DNA of 64,000 nucleotides from Arcobacteraceae bacterium (GTDB lineage Bacteria; Campylobacterota; Campylobacteria; Campylobacterales; Arcobacteraceae): NCBI GenBank assembly GCA_028687375.1, contig JAQUAG010000005.1, positions 1 to 64,000 of the forward strand, read 5' to 3'. Shown piece by piece: positions 45,524 to 55,639 of this stretch (position 1 is its first letter; each line of letters starts with the position of its first letter). The notes under the pieces were generated by a model. It saw only the letters and a program-made list of their open reading frames with translations, ran no database searches and was not told where the DNA came from. The position numbers and the translations under genes were made by a program.

Positions 45524-46456
45524 TTAAAATTTATTATAATCAGATTTAAGATTGTAAAGGATAACTTCCATTTTTGCTTGCGCTTCAAGAAGTTGTTTAA
45601 GACTCTCTTTATCTACGATCGTAAGTGATGAAATCCAATTATAAACGTTTGGATATGCAACATACATAACATTATCGTTGTGTTTTTTATAAATCATAAC
45701 ACTACAAGGTGCAAATGCACCAGCTTCTGGTCTTGTTTTTGCTACCGCGTAAATAACAGGCAGTTTACAGATTGATTCAGAAACAAAAAGGTCAAAACTA
45801 TTATCTCCAGCTTCCTTAAAGTAGTAGTCAATATTGTTGTATCCAGCTTGAACAAAACCTTGCATCTCAATATTTCCTTCAAATTCCTCAATTAAGCTTT
45901 CACTATCTTCTTTCCATTGACCATCTTTTAAAGTGATATTCATTTTAGTTACGAGTTCTTTTTCCATAGGTGATACACCATAATCAATAGTTTCCCATTT
46001 TCCGTTTGGAATAGCTCTTTCCAATAAACTTTTAGTGATTTTTGCAATATTTTGTAAATCTTTATTTGTTGCTGAAATTCCTGTAATTTTTGCCATAGCA
46101 TCTAAAGTAAGCGATGAAACATAAAGTTTGCTTTCACCTTTTTTTGTATATATTGACATACTCATTGGTGTTAAAAGTCCAATATTCGGATATTCTTTTG
46201 CCAGATTTTTAACGGATTGACTGTGATAAGCTGTAAAAAGATTATAAACTTTAAAATCAGTTTGTCCGAATTGTTTTGTAAACGGTGTATTCATATCTCT
46301 ATTATCAGAGATATAAAAGCCATTACTTTTAAAAACTTCCTCTATTGTTTTAGGTGTAATTTTCCCATCCTTATTGTCAACGCTGATTATTTGAACATCG
46401 TGCGCAAATAAAATTGTAAACATTCCAAGTAGCCATAATGCAACTATCTTCTTCAT
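45524..46456 (-). CDS. Secreted protein with two DUF302-like domains
   Basis: This 310-aa protein has a clear signal peptide (LWLLGMFTILFA, cut near residue 18). Two similar DUF302-type regions follow; the second has LFVSESICKLPVIYAVAKTRPEAGAFAPCSVMIYKK, with the two Cys usual there (described in two parts: residues about 226-240 and 241-262). DUF302 proteins are found in sulfur and stress contexts, but their role is unclear. Confidence 0.8.
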   Translation of the reverse strand: MKKIVALWLLGMFTILFAHDVQIISVDNKDGKITPKTIEEVFKSNGFYISDNRDMNTPFTKQFGQTDFKVYNLFTAYHSQSVKNLAKEYPNIGLLTPMSMSIYTKKGESKLYVSSLTLDAMAKITGISATNKDLQNIAKITKSLLERAIPNGKWETIDYGVSPMEKELVTKMNITLKDGQWKEDSESLIEEFEGNIEMQGFVQAGYNNIDYYFKEAGDNSFDLFVSESICKLPVIYAVAKTRPEAGAFAPCSVMIYKKHNDNVMYVAYPNVYNWISSLTIVDKESLKQLLEAQAKMEVILYNLKSDYNKF

Positions 46457-46594
46457 CTTTTTATCCTTTTTTGTTTTATCACAAGATGAGTATATTCTAT
46501 ACAGCTAAACTAAAAGGATGCTAAATGTAGTATTAAATTTTCTTATATGATAAATAAAAAATCTAGCATTAAAAATAATTAACCATTTTTTTGG

Positions 46595-46600
46595 TACAAT
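46595..46600 (+). promoter_or_regulatory. Putative -10 element for bcp
   Basis: TTTTTTTGGTACAAT is the T-tract plus extended -10 form common in Campylobacterota; it lies 25 bp before the bcp ATG, and AAAAGGGATAAT supplies the ribosome binding site. Confidence 0.55.
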
Positions 46601-46625
46601 CCACAAAAAATTTAAAAGGGATAAT

Positions 46626-47135
46626 ATGCTTACAATCAATGATAATGCGCCTGAATTTTGTATCCCAAATCAAGATGAAGTTGAGATTTGTTTACGAGAT
46701 TTGGCTGGAAAATGGATAGTTTTATATTTTTATCCAAAAGACAATACACCAGGTTGTACAACTGAAGCTTGTGATTTTTCTAGTGACAATGAACATTTTG
46801 AAGATTTAAATGGTGTTATTTTAGGGGTAAGCCCTGATAGTCCAAAATCGCATAAAAAGTTTATTGATAGTAAAAATCTTGAGATAACACTTTTAAGTGA
46901 TGAAGATAAAAAAACTTGTGAAAGTTATGGCGTTTGGCAGGAAAAAATGATGTGCGGTAAAAAATATATGGGTGTTGTTAGAACAACGTATATTATTAGC
47001 CCTGAGGGTAAAATCGCTGCATTATGGGATAATGTAAAAGTGAGAAAAAATAAAACTGTAAAAGGTGAAAAGATTCAAATTTTACATTCAGATGAAGTAA
47101 AAGAAACATTAATTAAGTTACAAGGAGAATATTAA
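46626..47135 (+). CDS. bcp: Thioredoxin-dependent peroxiredoxin Bcp/PrxQ
   Basis: This 169-aa thiol peroxidase has a peroxidatic Cys44 in [13 protein letters not shown] and a resolving Cys49 five residues later, the PrxQ arrangement. It is slightly longer than E. coli Bcp. It removes peroxides using thioredoxin. It is followed at once (1 bp between) by the YebC-family gene, so the two are co-transcribed. Confidence 0.93.
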   Translation: MLTINDNAPEFCIPNQDEVEICLRDLAGKWIVLYFYPKDNTPGCTTEACDFSSDNEHFEDLNGVILGVSPDSPKSHKKFIDSKNLEITLLSDEDKKTCESYGVWQEKMMCGKKYMGVVRTTYIISPEGKIAALWDNVKVRKNKTVKGEKIQILHSDEVKETLIKLQGEY

Positions 47136-47136
47136 A

Positions 47137-47850
47137 ATGGGTAGAGCTTTTGAATATAGAAAAGCATCAAAATTAAAAAGATGGGGAAATATGTCAAGAG
47201 TTTTCCCAAAATTAGCTAAAGCAATCACGCTTGCTGCAAAAAATGGTGTGCCAGATCCAGATATGAATCCAGCACTTAGATCAGCTATCAACACTGCAAA
47301 AGCACAAAATCTTCCAAAAGATAATATCGATGCAGCTATTAAAAGAGCAACATCAAAAGATGCAGCAAACCTTGATGAGATAAACTATGAGGGGAAATGG
47401 CTTCATGGTGTACTTGTATTTGTTGAAACAGCAACAGACAACGGAACAAGAACAGTAGCAAATATCAAAATGATATTCAATAAAAATCATGGACAAGTTG
47501 TTCCAAATGGTTCTTTAGAGTTTATGTTTTCAAGAAAAGCAGTTTTTGAACTTAAAGAGAAACCTAATATGTCACTTGAAGACCTTGAGATGGAACTCAT
47601 AGATGGTGGACTAGAAGAGCTTAAAGAGGAAGATGATGGTTCAATCATCCTTTATGCTGATTATACTGATTTTGGAAATATGTCTAAAAAACTTGAAGAG
47701 ATGGGGATAGAGTATGAAAAAGGTTCTTTACAAAGAATTCCAACTTCACCAATTGAAATTACAGATGAACAAATGGAACAACTCTCAGTGCTTCTTGATA
47801 AACTAGAAGATGATGATGATGTTCAAAATATCTATACAAATCTAGCGTAA
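47137..47850 (+). CDS. YebC/PmpR-family protein
   Basis: This 237-aa protein matches YebC over its full length, with [20 protein letters not shown] at the start and [17 protein letters not shown] in the middle (family: G..G...F.F..K). YebC proteins were annotated as DNA-binding regulators; newer work on some members describes a translation factor that relieves ribosome stalling at proline runs. Which role applies here cannot be told from sequence. Confidence 0.93.
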   Translation: MGRAFEYRKASKLKRWGNMSRVFPKLAKAITLAAKNGVPDPDMNPALRSAINTAKAQNLPKDNIDAAIKRATSKDAANLDEINYEGKWLHGVLVFVETATDNGTRTVANIKMIFNKNHGQVVPNGSLEFMFSRKAVFELKEKPNMSLEDLEMELIDGGLEELKEEDDGSIILYADYTDFGNMSKKLEEMGIEYEKGSLQRIPTSPIEITDEQMEQLSVLLDKLEDDDDVQNIYTNLA

Positions 47851-47870
47851 TAAAAAATATTATTCGCTAC

Positions 47871-47911
47871 AAAGCTAGTTTTAGGATAATCTTCTAAAAC
47901 TGGCTTTTTTT
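47871..47911 (+). terminator. Terminator of the bcp/yebC operon
   Basis: AAAGCTAGTTTTAGGA pairs with TTCTAAAACTGGCTTT (one mismatch), with a loop of about 4 bases and a T-run. It lies just before the convergent DUF1294 gene. Confidence 0.8.
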
Positions 47912-47927
47912 ATTTCTTTAAACTATT

Positions 47928-48221
47928 TTATCTTGTATATAAATAATATCCCAAGCTTATTTGAATCACTATAACAATACCAAATTTTATCAAGAAAGAA
48001 GTTTTTTTAATCTTATGTCTGAAAAACATCATAGCTAAAATAGCACCGATACTACCACCTAAAAGGGCTATTAATAACAAAGTTTGTTCAGATACTCGAG
48101 ATACATTAATTCCGCTTCTAAGTGCTTGTAATTTATCAAAAGTGTACAGTAAAAATGTGGATAGAGTAAGGATAAGTATATAGAGTTCAAAATAGGTGAG
48201 TGTAAAATTAATATTTATCAT
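47928..48221 (-). CDS. DUF1294-family small membrane protein
   Basis: This 97-aa protein has three hydrophobic helices and the family motif FDKLQALRSGINVSRVSEQ followed by LLGGSIGAILAMMFFRHKIKK. DUF1294 domains occur alone or after cold-shock domains; function is unknown. It probably sits in the inner membrane. Confidence 0.85.
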   Translation of the reverse strand: MININFTLTYFELYILILTLSTFLLYTFDKLQALRSGINVSRVSEQTLLLIALLGGSIGAILAMMFFRHKIKKTSFLIKFGIVIVIQISLGYYLYTR

Positions 48222-48284
48222 GCTTGATTGTATCTAAGTAAATTGAATTATTTATAATTATTTTTTAAAGAGATACAAAAAGGG

Positions 48285-49085
48285 TTAGTGCCCTTTTGTA
48301 TTCATCTCAACTTGTGGGAATGGTATAGTGATACCAACTTCATCAAATTTGAGTTTTACATTTTCAATCGTGTCAAAATTTACATTCCAATAATCTTCAC
48401 TTTTTACCCAAACTCTTACCACTAGATTGATAGAGCTATCAGCTAGTTCTTTAACTGCAACAAATGGTAAATCAGGCTCTTTTAAAATTCTCTCATCTGT
48501 ATTTAAAACTTCCAAAATAGAATCTTTTGCTAGTTTAATATTATCACCATAGCTGATACCGAAAACCATATCAACTCTTCTTGTTGCTTTTCTTGAATAG
48601 TTGATGATATTTCCGTTGATGATGCTTGCATTTCCTAAAATTATCATTTTATTATCTGGTGTTTTCATAAATGTATGGAAAATATTTATCTCTTCAACAA
48701 TTCCAGCAACCCCAGCAACTTCAACAAATTCATCTATTTTGATAGGTCTAAAAAGGATAATCATAATCCCACTACTGATATTTGAAAGTGTGTCTTTAAA
48801 AGCTAAACCAATAGCTAAACCAACAGCACCAAGAACTGCTATAAATGATGTAGTTTGAATTCCAATTTGACTAAGTGCTGCCAAAGAGATAACTACAAGT
48901 AAAATACCATACAACACGCTAGAAAGAAATTTCCCTAAAGTTTTATCGTAATTGGGTGTTTTTTCAAATCCCTTAATAAAGAGCTCACTGACAATTTTGG
49001 CTACTTTTTTCCCAATAAAAAATATAGCTAAACCTAGTGCAACTTGCACTGCATAACTCATTACTAAATCTAAAGTAATACTCAT
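48285..49085 (-). CDS. Small mechanosensitive channel MscS
   Basis: The start is set at ATG 49085 because AAAAAGGAGAAAAA lies right before it; an upstream ATG at 49118 lacks such a site. The 266-aa product has three N-terminal helices. The pore helix GAVGLAIGLAFKDTLSN is Gly/Ala-rich, as in MscS, and a cytoplasmic beta domain follows (FRPIKIDEFVEVAGVAG). It opens on hypo-osmotic shock. Confidence 0.92.
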   Translation of the reverse strand: MSITLDLVMSYAVQVALGLAIFFIGKKVAKIVSELFIKGFEKTPNYDKTLGKFLSSVLYGILLVVISLAALSQIGIQTTSFIAVLGAVGLAIGLAFKDTLSNISSGIMIILFRPIKIDEFVEVAGVAGIVEEINIFHTFMKTPDNKMIILGNASIINGNIINYSRKATRRVDMVFGISYGDNIKLAKDSILEVLNTDERILKEPDLPFVAVKELADSSINLVVRVWVKSEDYWNVNFDTIENVKLKFDEVGITIPFPQVEMNTKGH

Positions 49086-49142
49086 TTTTTCTCCTTTTTG
49101 TAATTCATCTAAAATCACTTCTATTATTATATGTAAATATCG

Positions 49143-49148
49143 TATAAT
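49143..49148 (+). promoter_or_regulatory. TATAAT immediately before the comF-like start codon
   Basis: TATAAT ends five bases before the ATG at 49154, and no Shine-Dalgarno is present. If it is the real -10 box, transcription would begin near the start codon. Confidence 0.4.
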
Positions 49149-49153
49149 CTTTT

Positions 49154-49726
49154 ATGAGATGCGTGGCTTGTGAAAAATTATCCTTTCGTATGATTTGTAA
49201 GAATTGTCAGAAAAAATATTTTGACCCTGTTTTTAATAAACGAGAATTAGCAAAAGATTTTTTTGTTTATAGTTTCTATGAATATGATGGGATAAAAGAA
49301 CTTTTAAATTCAAAATATGAGTTTTATGGAGATAGAATCTATAATATTTTAGCTTCATTGTCATTCTCTAAGTTTGGTAAAAATTTTGAGTTTATTGAGA
49401 TTGTTGATGCTGTTCCAATCGACGACCATACAAGACATGATTTTTCTCATACAGCAATACTCGTAAAACATCTTAAATCGAAATTTATAGCACCCAAAAT
49501 CAATCTTTTAAAAGCCAAAAATCAAATAAAATATGCTGGAAAAACACTAGAATTTAGAAAAAATAATCCAAGAAACTTTTTCTATAATGGAGAAAAAAGA
49601 AGAAATATTATTTTAGTTGATGATATTATTACTACAGGGATAACTATTTTGGAAGCAAAAAGATGTTTGGAACAAAACGGTTGCAAAGTTTTATTTGCAC
49701 TTACTCTATGTGACGCAAAAAATTAA
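49154..49726 (+). CDS. ComF-family phosphoribosyltransferase-like protein
   Basis: This 190-aa protein has an N-terminal zinc ribbon with Cys3, Cys6, Cys15 and Cys18, and a C-terminal PRTase fold with the PRPP motif ILVDDIITTGIT. ComF proteins act in DNA uptake in competent bacteria. The Cys pattern supports the start at 49154. It reads away from mscS. Confidence 0.88.
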   Translation: MRCVACEKLSFRMICKNCQKKYFDPVFNKRELAKDFFVYSFYEYDGIKELLNSKYEFYGDRIYNILASLSFSKFGKNFEFIEIVDAVPIDDHTRHDFSHTAILVKHLKSKFIAPKINLLKAKNQIKYAGKTLEFRKNNPRNFFYNGEKRRNIILVDDIITTGITILEAKRCLEQNGCKVLFALTLCDAKN

Positions 49727-49750
49727 TAAGTTATATGTTATCCTTGTAGT

Positions 49751-50653
49751 ATGAAAAATACAATAGATAATATTTTTAGTCTTGTAAATTATTGGCAAGA
49801 GAAAAGACTTCTTTTGAGTGCTATAAGTCCAGATTACTATCACAATAAATATGTAATACTTGCACTTTTGGGAGTTACTCCGCAAACTATATCGGCGACT
49901 AATTTAGCAAAAAAAGATATGTGGAATCATCAACTTAAAAGATATAATATGGGTGATGATATTCTTCAAAATACAAGTAAAACTGTTCTCAATGATAAAG
50001 ATTTTGCTACAAAAGCAATAGTGAAATACAATAGAACATATATATATTTAAGTGATGAACTTAAAAAGGATAGAAATCTTGCTGTAACAGCTGCAAAATT
50101 CGAGACAGATAATTTCCCTCATAACGAACCAATTTTAAAGTTTATGAGTGAAAATTTTCAAAATGATATTGAGATTTCAGCCCTTGCAACAATGAGAAAT
50201 ATTGATAATTTACAATATTCAAAAACTCTGCAAAATAATAGATATTTTTTGATAGATATGATAAATCTTATCTATGAAAAAGAGATACGATATAAAGTTT
50301 TAAGATATATGAATCCAGAATTACTAAAAGATAAACGATTTGTGAGTAAATTAGGATGTTTTGATGGGCTTTGTGAGAATTTCAAAGGGGATAAAGATTT
50401 TGTTGCATTTTCTGTTGAAAATGATATTAGTATTCTGAAAAAAACAGAGATTTTTGATGAAAAGATAGTGAAAGCAATATTTAATTCAAAAGATTATGAA
50501 AAAGATAAAGCACGTGCTATTGTGATGTTATTTAGATATATTGAAAAGTTTAATTATGATTATGAAGAACTAGAAGGGAAGATAAGTGACAGAAAACTTC
50601 TCCATAGACTTTTTTGGGAATTAGCACAAGTTGCTAGTGATGAATTTATATAA
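49751..50653 (+). CDS. Helical repeat protein with DUF4116-like motifs
   Basis: This 300-aa protein lacks signal and membrane segments. It has several units like DKDFATKAIVKYNRTYIYLS-DELKKDRNLAV, a pattern of DUF4116 repeats. It may be a solenoid that binds protein. It follows comF by 24 bp and has no clear ribosome binding site. Confidence 0.7.
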   Translation: MKNTIDNIFSLVNYWQEKRLLLSAISPDYYHNKYVILALLGVTPQTISATNLAKKDMWNHQLKRYNMGDDILQNTSKTVLNDKDFATKAIVKYNRTYIYLSDELKKDRNLAVTAAKFETDNFPHNEPILKFMSENFQNDIEISALATMRNIDNLQYSKTLQNNRYFLIDMINLIYEKEIRYKVLRYMNPELLKDKRFVSKLGCFDGLCENFKGDKDFVAFSVENDISILKKTEIFDEKIVKAIFNSKDYEKDKARAIVMLFRYIEKFNYDYEELEGKISDRKLLHRLFWELAQVASDEFI

Positions 50654-50693
50654 AAAATTGAGAGTTAAAAAATAAAAAATAAAAGGTTTTACG

Positions 50694-51305
50694 TTGGTAG
50701 CAATTATAGATTATAATATGGGAAATTTGGCTTCAGTTTACAATGCTTGTAAGTTGATTGATCAAAAAGCAGTAATAGTAAGTGATCCAAATGAGATACG
50801 AAAATACGATAGAGTGATACTCCCTGGAGTTGGTGCATTTGGTGATGCAATGGAACATTTACACTCAACTGGGATGATTGAAGCTATTAAGGAATTTTCA
50901 AAAGGTGGAAAACCTATGATTGGTATTTGTCTTGGGATGCAACTTCTATTTGAAAGTAGTGAAGAGTTTGGAAATCACTCTGGATTGGGATTGATTGAAG
51001 GGAAAGTGATATCTTTTGACAAAACAAAAATGGATATGGAAAACCATAAAGTTCCCCATATGGGATGGAATAGAATATTTAATAAACCAAACAAACTTTT
51101 TGATGGATTAGTTGAAAATCCCTATTTATATTTTGTCCACTCTTATCATGTTGTAACGGATGATAGATATACAATTGGGACAACTCACTATGGATATGAT
51201 TTTGCAAGCGCAGTTCAAAAAGAGAACATCTATGGATTACAACCACATCCTGAAAAATCTCACAATAATGGAATAGCAATATTGAAAAATTTTATGAAAT
51301 TGTAA
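50694..51305 (+). CDS. hisH: Imidazole glycerol phosphate synthase subunit HisH (TTG start)
   Basis: This 203-aa class I glutaminase supplies ammonia to HisF. Cys79 (GICLGMQ) and the His/Glu pair in QPHPEKS form the triad. The start is TTG, 6 bp after AAAAGG; the sequence VAIIDYNMGN then matches the family, and no ATG lies nearer than residue 9. HisF is not in the window, and hisA is 44 kb away. Confidence 0.92.
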   Translation: MVAIIDYNMGNLASVYNACKLIDQKAVIVSDPNEIRKYDRVILPGVGAFGDAMEHLHSTGMIEAIKEFSKGGKPMIGICLGMQLLFESSEEFGNHSGLGLIEGKVISFDKTKMDMENHKVPHMGWNRIFNKPNKLFDGLVENPYLYFVHSYHVVTDDRYTIGTTHYGYDFASAVQKENIYGLQPHPEKSHNNGIAILKNFMKL

Positions 51306-51330
51306 GAATACAAAAAAATAAAGAAAAAAT

Positions 51331-52386
51331 ATGAAATTATTAGTATTAAATTCTGGAAGTTCTTCATTAAAATTCAAACTTTTTCATATGGAAAGTTTGG
51401 AAGTAATTACAAGTGGAATAATTGAAGAGATACAATCAGGTGGCTATCTTCAGGCAATCACTAAAGTTGAACACATTTTAGAGAATTTTGGTGTCAAATC
51501 ATTAGATGAGCTTGTAGCGGTTGGTCATAGAGTAGTACATGGTGGAGAGGAGTTTACTAAAAGTGTTATTATTAATGAACACACAATTGAAATTATAAAA
51601 GAACTTACTTCACTCGCACCTTTGCATAATAGATCTAATCTTCAAGGGATTTTGGAAGTGAAACGGCTAGCTCCAAATTTAAAGCAAATAGCTGTTTTTG
51701 ATACGGCTTTCCATCAAACAATTCCGCAAGAAGCTTATATGTATGCACTTCCGTATGAATTTTATGAAAAATATAAAATAAGAAGATATGGATTTCATGG
51801 AACTTCCCATTTTTATGTGGCAAAAGAAGCTGCTAAATTATTGGATAAAAATTTAGAGGAGTTAAATCTTATCACAATCCATTTGGGCAATGGAGATAGC
51901 ATTTGTGCTATAAAAAATGGAAAAAGCGTAGATACTTCTATGGGATTTACACCACTTGAAGGGCTTATTATGGGGACTAGATGTGGTGATTTGGATCCTG
52001 CTATTCTTCTTTATTTGGAACGATTAAATCACTATACAACACAAGAGATAGACAATATTTTAAATAAAAAAAGTGGACTTTTAGGTATATGTGGACAAAG
52101 TGATATGCGACTTATTGACCAAATGGCAAAAGAGGGAGATGTGAAAGCGAAATTAGCGCATAAGATGTTTGCTTACCATATCAAAAAATATATTGGTAGC
52201 TATAGTATGATATTAGGTAGAGTTGATGCGATTGTTTTTACAGGTGGTATTGGTGAAAACGATGAAGAGATGAGGGAACGTATTTTACAAGATTTGAATA
52301 TTGAAGCAAAAATTCTAGTGGTAAAAACAGATGAAGAAAAAGAGATAGCACAGCAGACAAAAGAGTTACTTCAAAATGAAAAATAA
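51331..52386 (+). CDS. ackA: Acetate kinase AckA
   Basis: This 351-aa protein makes ATP and acetate from acetyl phosphate. It has LNSGSSSLKFKL at the start, GHRVVHGGE, FDTAFHQTIP, RRYGFHGTSH and VFTGGIGEN. It is about 45 residues shorter than the usual 395-400; the region where others read HLGNGASI has HLGNGDSI. No pta gene is adjacent. The end overlaps the next gene by 11 bp. Confidence 0.9.
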   Translation: MKLLVLNSGSSSLKFKLFHMESLEVITSGIIEEIQSGGYLQAITKVEHILENFGVKSLDELVAVGHRVVHGGEEFTKSVIINEHTIEIIKELTSLAPLHNRSNLQGILEVKRLAPNLKQIAVFDTAFHQTIPQEAYMYALPYEFYEKYKIRRYGFHGTSHFYVAKEAAKLLDKNLEELNLITIHLGNGDSICAIKNGKSVDTSMGFTPLEGLIMGTRCGDLDPAILLYLERLNHYTTQEIDNILNKKSGLLGICGQSDMRLIDQMAKEGDVKAKLAHKMFAYHIKKYIGSYSMILGRVDAIVFTGGIGENDEEMRERILQDLNIEAKILVVKTDEEKEIAQQTKELLQNEK

Positions 52387-55039
52387 TTTTTTAAAAAGTG
52401 TTAAATATTTTTTAATTGGTTGTTTGGCTAGTCATCATCTTTATGGATTGTCGATTAGTAGTGATGATGACTATATGGTTTTAAAATCAGATAAATATTC
52501 AATCACTTTCACAAAACAATATGAGAAAGAGGCCTCTTTTATTAAAGAAAATTTGGATGATTTTTTTAAAGTAAATGACAACTCGTTTACATATTCATTT
52601 GATGAACCTTTACGAATTGTCCTTGTTTCAAATAATATCCAAGTAGCAAATGCATTTTCAACTCAAATTCCATATAATATGACAGCGTTTTATAATGGTG
52701 GTTCTTCGATGGTTGATTATTTTGGGACAACATCGTGGTTGGAGACAATCTTAACTCATGAACTTATTCATAATTATCAACTTAATGCAAAAAAATCAGA
52801 AATCTCAAAAACACTTCACAAATACCTTGGAAATAATTTTATGCCAGTTTGGGCTAGTCTTGTTCCTCTATGGACTTTACCAAATTTAATGTTGCCAACG
52901 GGACTTTTAGAGGGAAATGCTGTTTTAAATGAATCAATTTATGAGAATGGTGGAAGACTCTATAATGGGAGATTTAAAGCACTTACAAACTCTTTAGCTT
53001 TTGCTAATAAAATAACACCAAACTCTTTCATAAATGATACTTTAGAATTTCCATATACAGAAGGAAAATATATTATTGGTGGCTATTATATGAGTTATTT
53101 AGCTAGTATTTATGGAGTTGATAAAGTGAATAGTTTTTTTTATAATCACTCGATTCACTCAATAAATCCATTTTTATTAAATGAAACATTTTATGAAACT
53201 TTTGGAGTGAGTTATCAAAAATCTTTTATAAACTTTGTACAAAATCTTAGAAAAACAAATCAACCTTTTGCTTCACTAGAAGAGGGTAGATTGCTAGCAA
53301 CATCAAATAGTGAGATATATCTTAGTAAAATAGATAATGAGATTTTATTTTTGAGTAACGATTTAAAAACAAGAGCAATTTTGAATCGTTATGATAGTTT
53401 GACAACAAAGCTAACTCAAGAAGAAACAACCCTCAAGAATGGAACTCTTTTTACTATTGATGGGAAATTGTATTCAAGTAGTGAGGGTTTTATCTCTTCA
53501 ACTCTTTACAAACAAGGTCTTTTTGATAAAGATGCAAATATTTTACCATCAAGTAGTGGAAAAGCAATACAAGATATTAAAAATAATAAAGTAGCAAGTT
53601 TTGAAATTAGTGAATCTTTTGATAAACCAGCTTTGTATCTTGATGACAAATTTATAGATTTTGTAGCATCAAGTGCTATTTTGGATAATCATGGAGCTGT
53701 ATATTATTTTAAACAAGATGGAATACAACGAACACTTTATAAAGATAGAACACCACTCTTTTCATTTGATGGATATGTTTCAAAAGTTGTTGATATTATA
53801 GACGAAGCAATTTACTTTACCTCAAATACAACTTATGGAAGTGGTTTATATAAATATGAAAATGGAAACTTTTTCCAAATAACTAAAAGTGACAATATTA
53901 TTAGTGCAAAAATAATAGATCAAAACAAAATAATAGTTACTACAATAAATAGTGATGGATATAAAGCTATTGAGCTAAAAGATTTTAGGACTTATCCAAT
54001 AAAAGATCTTCCACAAACTATTACTATGAAAAACCCAGCTCATTTTGAATTTAAGAAAAATATCAAAGATGCAAATCTCACATCTTCAAAATATAATGAA
54101 TTAGAAGAACTACAGTTTAGTATGCTATATCCGTACTATATAAGCGATTCAACAAAAGGAAATACCTACTCTTTGAGTGCTTTATTTATTGATCCAGTGA
54201 TGTTTAATATGGTGTCTATAAATGTTTTGAAAGATTATGATAGTACAGTTGCAGGGGCTACTTATGTAAATGAAAGATATATCCCATTTGAACTTTCATA
54301 TTATAATATTAAACAAGATGATCCATTGCCAAATGATAGAGGCTATTTTGCAAAAGCAAAAATCTATGGACCACTTTTTAAAAATGATTTACAAGTTTTA
54401 AGTACGGAGCTTAGTCACTATAAAGATGATGATTATAAGCAAAAAGAGCCAACAACCGTTTCTCTTAAGTATGCTTATAGTGAAGATTATAAGTTAGGAA
54501 GTAAACCATATTTTAATTATGATGCCATAGTTATTGGGCGAAATGATAGGGGTGAAACAGCACAAGGATTTAAAGGAAATTTTAATCATTATTTATTTGG
54601 TGATACATATTTTGACCTAAATGGGAAAATACTTAAAGATGGAACTTGGAATCCGTATGAACAAAAAGGGATTAAACTTGTCGATACCATATTTGAAGAA
54701 CAAAAAGATTTGACAAATGTTTTTTTGGAAGGGCTTGATTATAATATGTTTGTAAAAAAAGTAAATTCTTCAGGAGTTGGCTTATCTTCTACTTTTTATT
54801 TTAATAAATATTTTCCAGTTTTTCCAGTTTCTTTCCGAAAAGAAAGAATATTCGGGTCATATAATAGCTACAATATAGAGACAAGCAAAAAAAGAACAAT
54901 CAATGAAAAGATTGTGGGGGTTGAGCTTGATCTTTTATTTTTTCACAAACTATCGCTCCCATTGACAATAAAATATATTCAAAATGATTATGCCGTCAAT
55001 GATAAAAAAGTACTTATCCAAATTGGTGGCGAGTTTTGA
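52376..55039 (+). CDS. Exported HELIH metalloprotease-like protein with predicted outer-membrane barrel
   Basis: This 887-aa protein has a signal peptide to about residue 23. The zinc motif HELIH lies at 128-132 (ILTHELIHNYQL), and Glu179 in LLEGNAVLNES could be the third zinc ligand, as in gluzincins. A beta-rich middle section (about 310-550) looks propeller-like. The last 300 residues alternate as in a barrel and end GGEF. No named family is recognised; peptidase activity and barrel fold are inferences from these patterns. Confidence 0.75.
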   Translation: MKNNFLKSVKYFLIGCLASHHLYGLSISSDDDYMVLKSDKYSITFTKQYEKEASFIKENLDDFFKVNDNSFTYSFDEPLRIVLVSNNIQVANAFSTQIPYNMTAFYNGGSSMVDYFGTTSWLETILTHELIHNYQLNAKKSEISKTLHKYLGNNFMPVWASLVPLWTLPNLMLPTGLLEGNAVLNESIYENGGRLYNGRFKALTNSLAFANKITPNSFINDTLEFPYTEGKYIIGGYYMSYLASIYGVDKVNSFFYNHSIHSINPFLLNETFYETFGVSYQKSFINFVQNLRKTNQPFASLEEGRLLATSNSEIYLSKIDNEILFLSNDLKTRAILNRYDSLTTKLTQEETTLKNGTLFTIDGKLYSSSEGFISSTLYKQGLFDKDANILPSSSGKAIQDIKNNKVASFEISESFDKPALYLDDKFIDFVASSAILDNHGAVYYFKQDGIQRTLYKDRTPLFSFDGYVSKVVDIIDEAIYFTSNTTYGSGLYKYENGNFFQITKSDNIISAKIIDQNKIIVTTINSDGYKAIELKDFRTYPIKDLPQTITMKNPAHFEFKKNIKDANLTSSKYNELEELQFSMLYPYYISDSTKGNTYSLSALFIDPVMFNMVSINVLKDYDSTVAGATYVNERYIPFELSYYNIKQDDPLPNDRGYFAKAKIYGPLFKNDLQVLSTELSHYKDDDYKQKEPTTVSLKYAYSEDYKLGSKPYFNYDAIVIGRNDRGETAQGFKGNFNHYLFGDTYFDLNGKILKDGTWNPYEQKGIKLVDTIFEEQKDLTNVFLEGLDYNMFVKKVNSSGVGLSSTFYFNKYFPVFPVSFRKERIFGSYNSYNIETSKKRTINEKIVGVELDLLFFHKLSLPLTIKYIQNDYAVNDKKVLIQIGGEF

Positions 55040-55091
55040 TATTACAATATATAAAACAGAAGCAATTTTTAATATTGATAGGGAATAAAAA

Positions 55092-55553
55092 ATGTACATA
55101 AATGAAGATAATCCACTAGAAACTCTTATTTCTATAAAAGATAAAATACCTTTTTTTGAATCGCTAGCACCTGCTGAGCTAAAACATCTTGTAGAGGATG
55201 TAAAAATTCTTACATTTAAAAATAAAGCGATTATTTTCAATGAAGGTAGTAGTTCATCTAAATATATTTATTATCTTTTGCATGGTGCTATAAATATTTT
55301 AAAAAGTAAGAATGGTTCAGAGTCAACTCGAATAAGAATTCAACGGATAGATAAACCAGCACTTTTTGGTGAGTTACTTGTTTTAACAGGGGAACCCAGA
55401 AATGCTACTGTTGAATCAGGTGATGATAAAACACTTGTATTGGCATTTAAAATAAGAGAATTTGAGTTAAAAACAACTGCAGCAAAATTCTATAAAAATG
55501 TAATAAAAGAGCTTGGAAGAAAAATTACAGCTATGAATGAAAAAATTTATTAA
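55092..55553 (+). CDS. Stand-alone cyclic nucleotide-binding domain protein
   Basis: This 153-aa protein covers one CNB domain: FKNKAIIFNEGSSSSKYIYYLLHGAI, then the phosphate-binding region PALFGELLVLTGEPRNATVES (about residues 93-113). There is no helix-turn-helix after it, so it is not a full CRP-type regulator. It may sense a nucleotide and act by contact with the neighbouring receiver-PAS protein. Confidence 0.85.
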   Translation: MYINEDNPLETLISIKDKIPFFESLAPAELKHLVEDVKILTFKNKAIIFNEGSSSSKYIYYLLHGAINILKSKNGSESTRIRIQRIDKPALFGELLVLTGEPRNATVESGDDKTLVLAFKIREFELKTTAAKFYKNVIKELGRKITAMNEKIY

Positions 55554-55639
55554 GAGATAAAGTAAAAAAGAAAAAATGCGAAGCTATAGCTTTGAAATAA
55601 ACATAGTCTCAAAACTACAAAAAAGAAAGTGGAGAAAAA

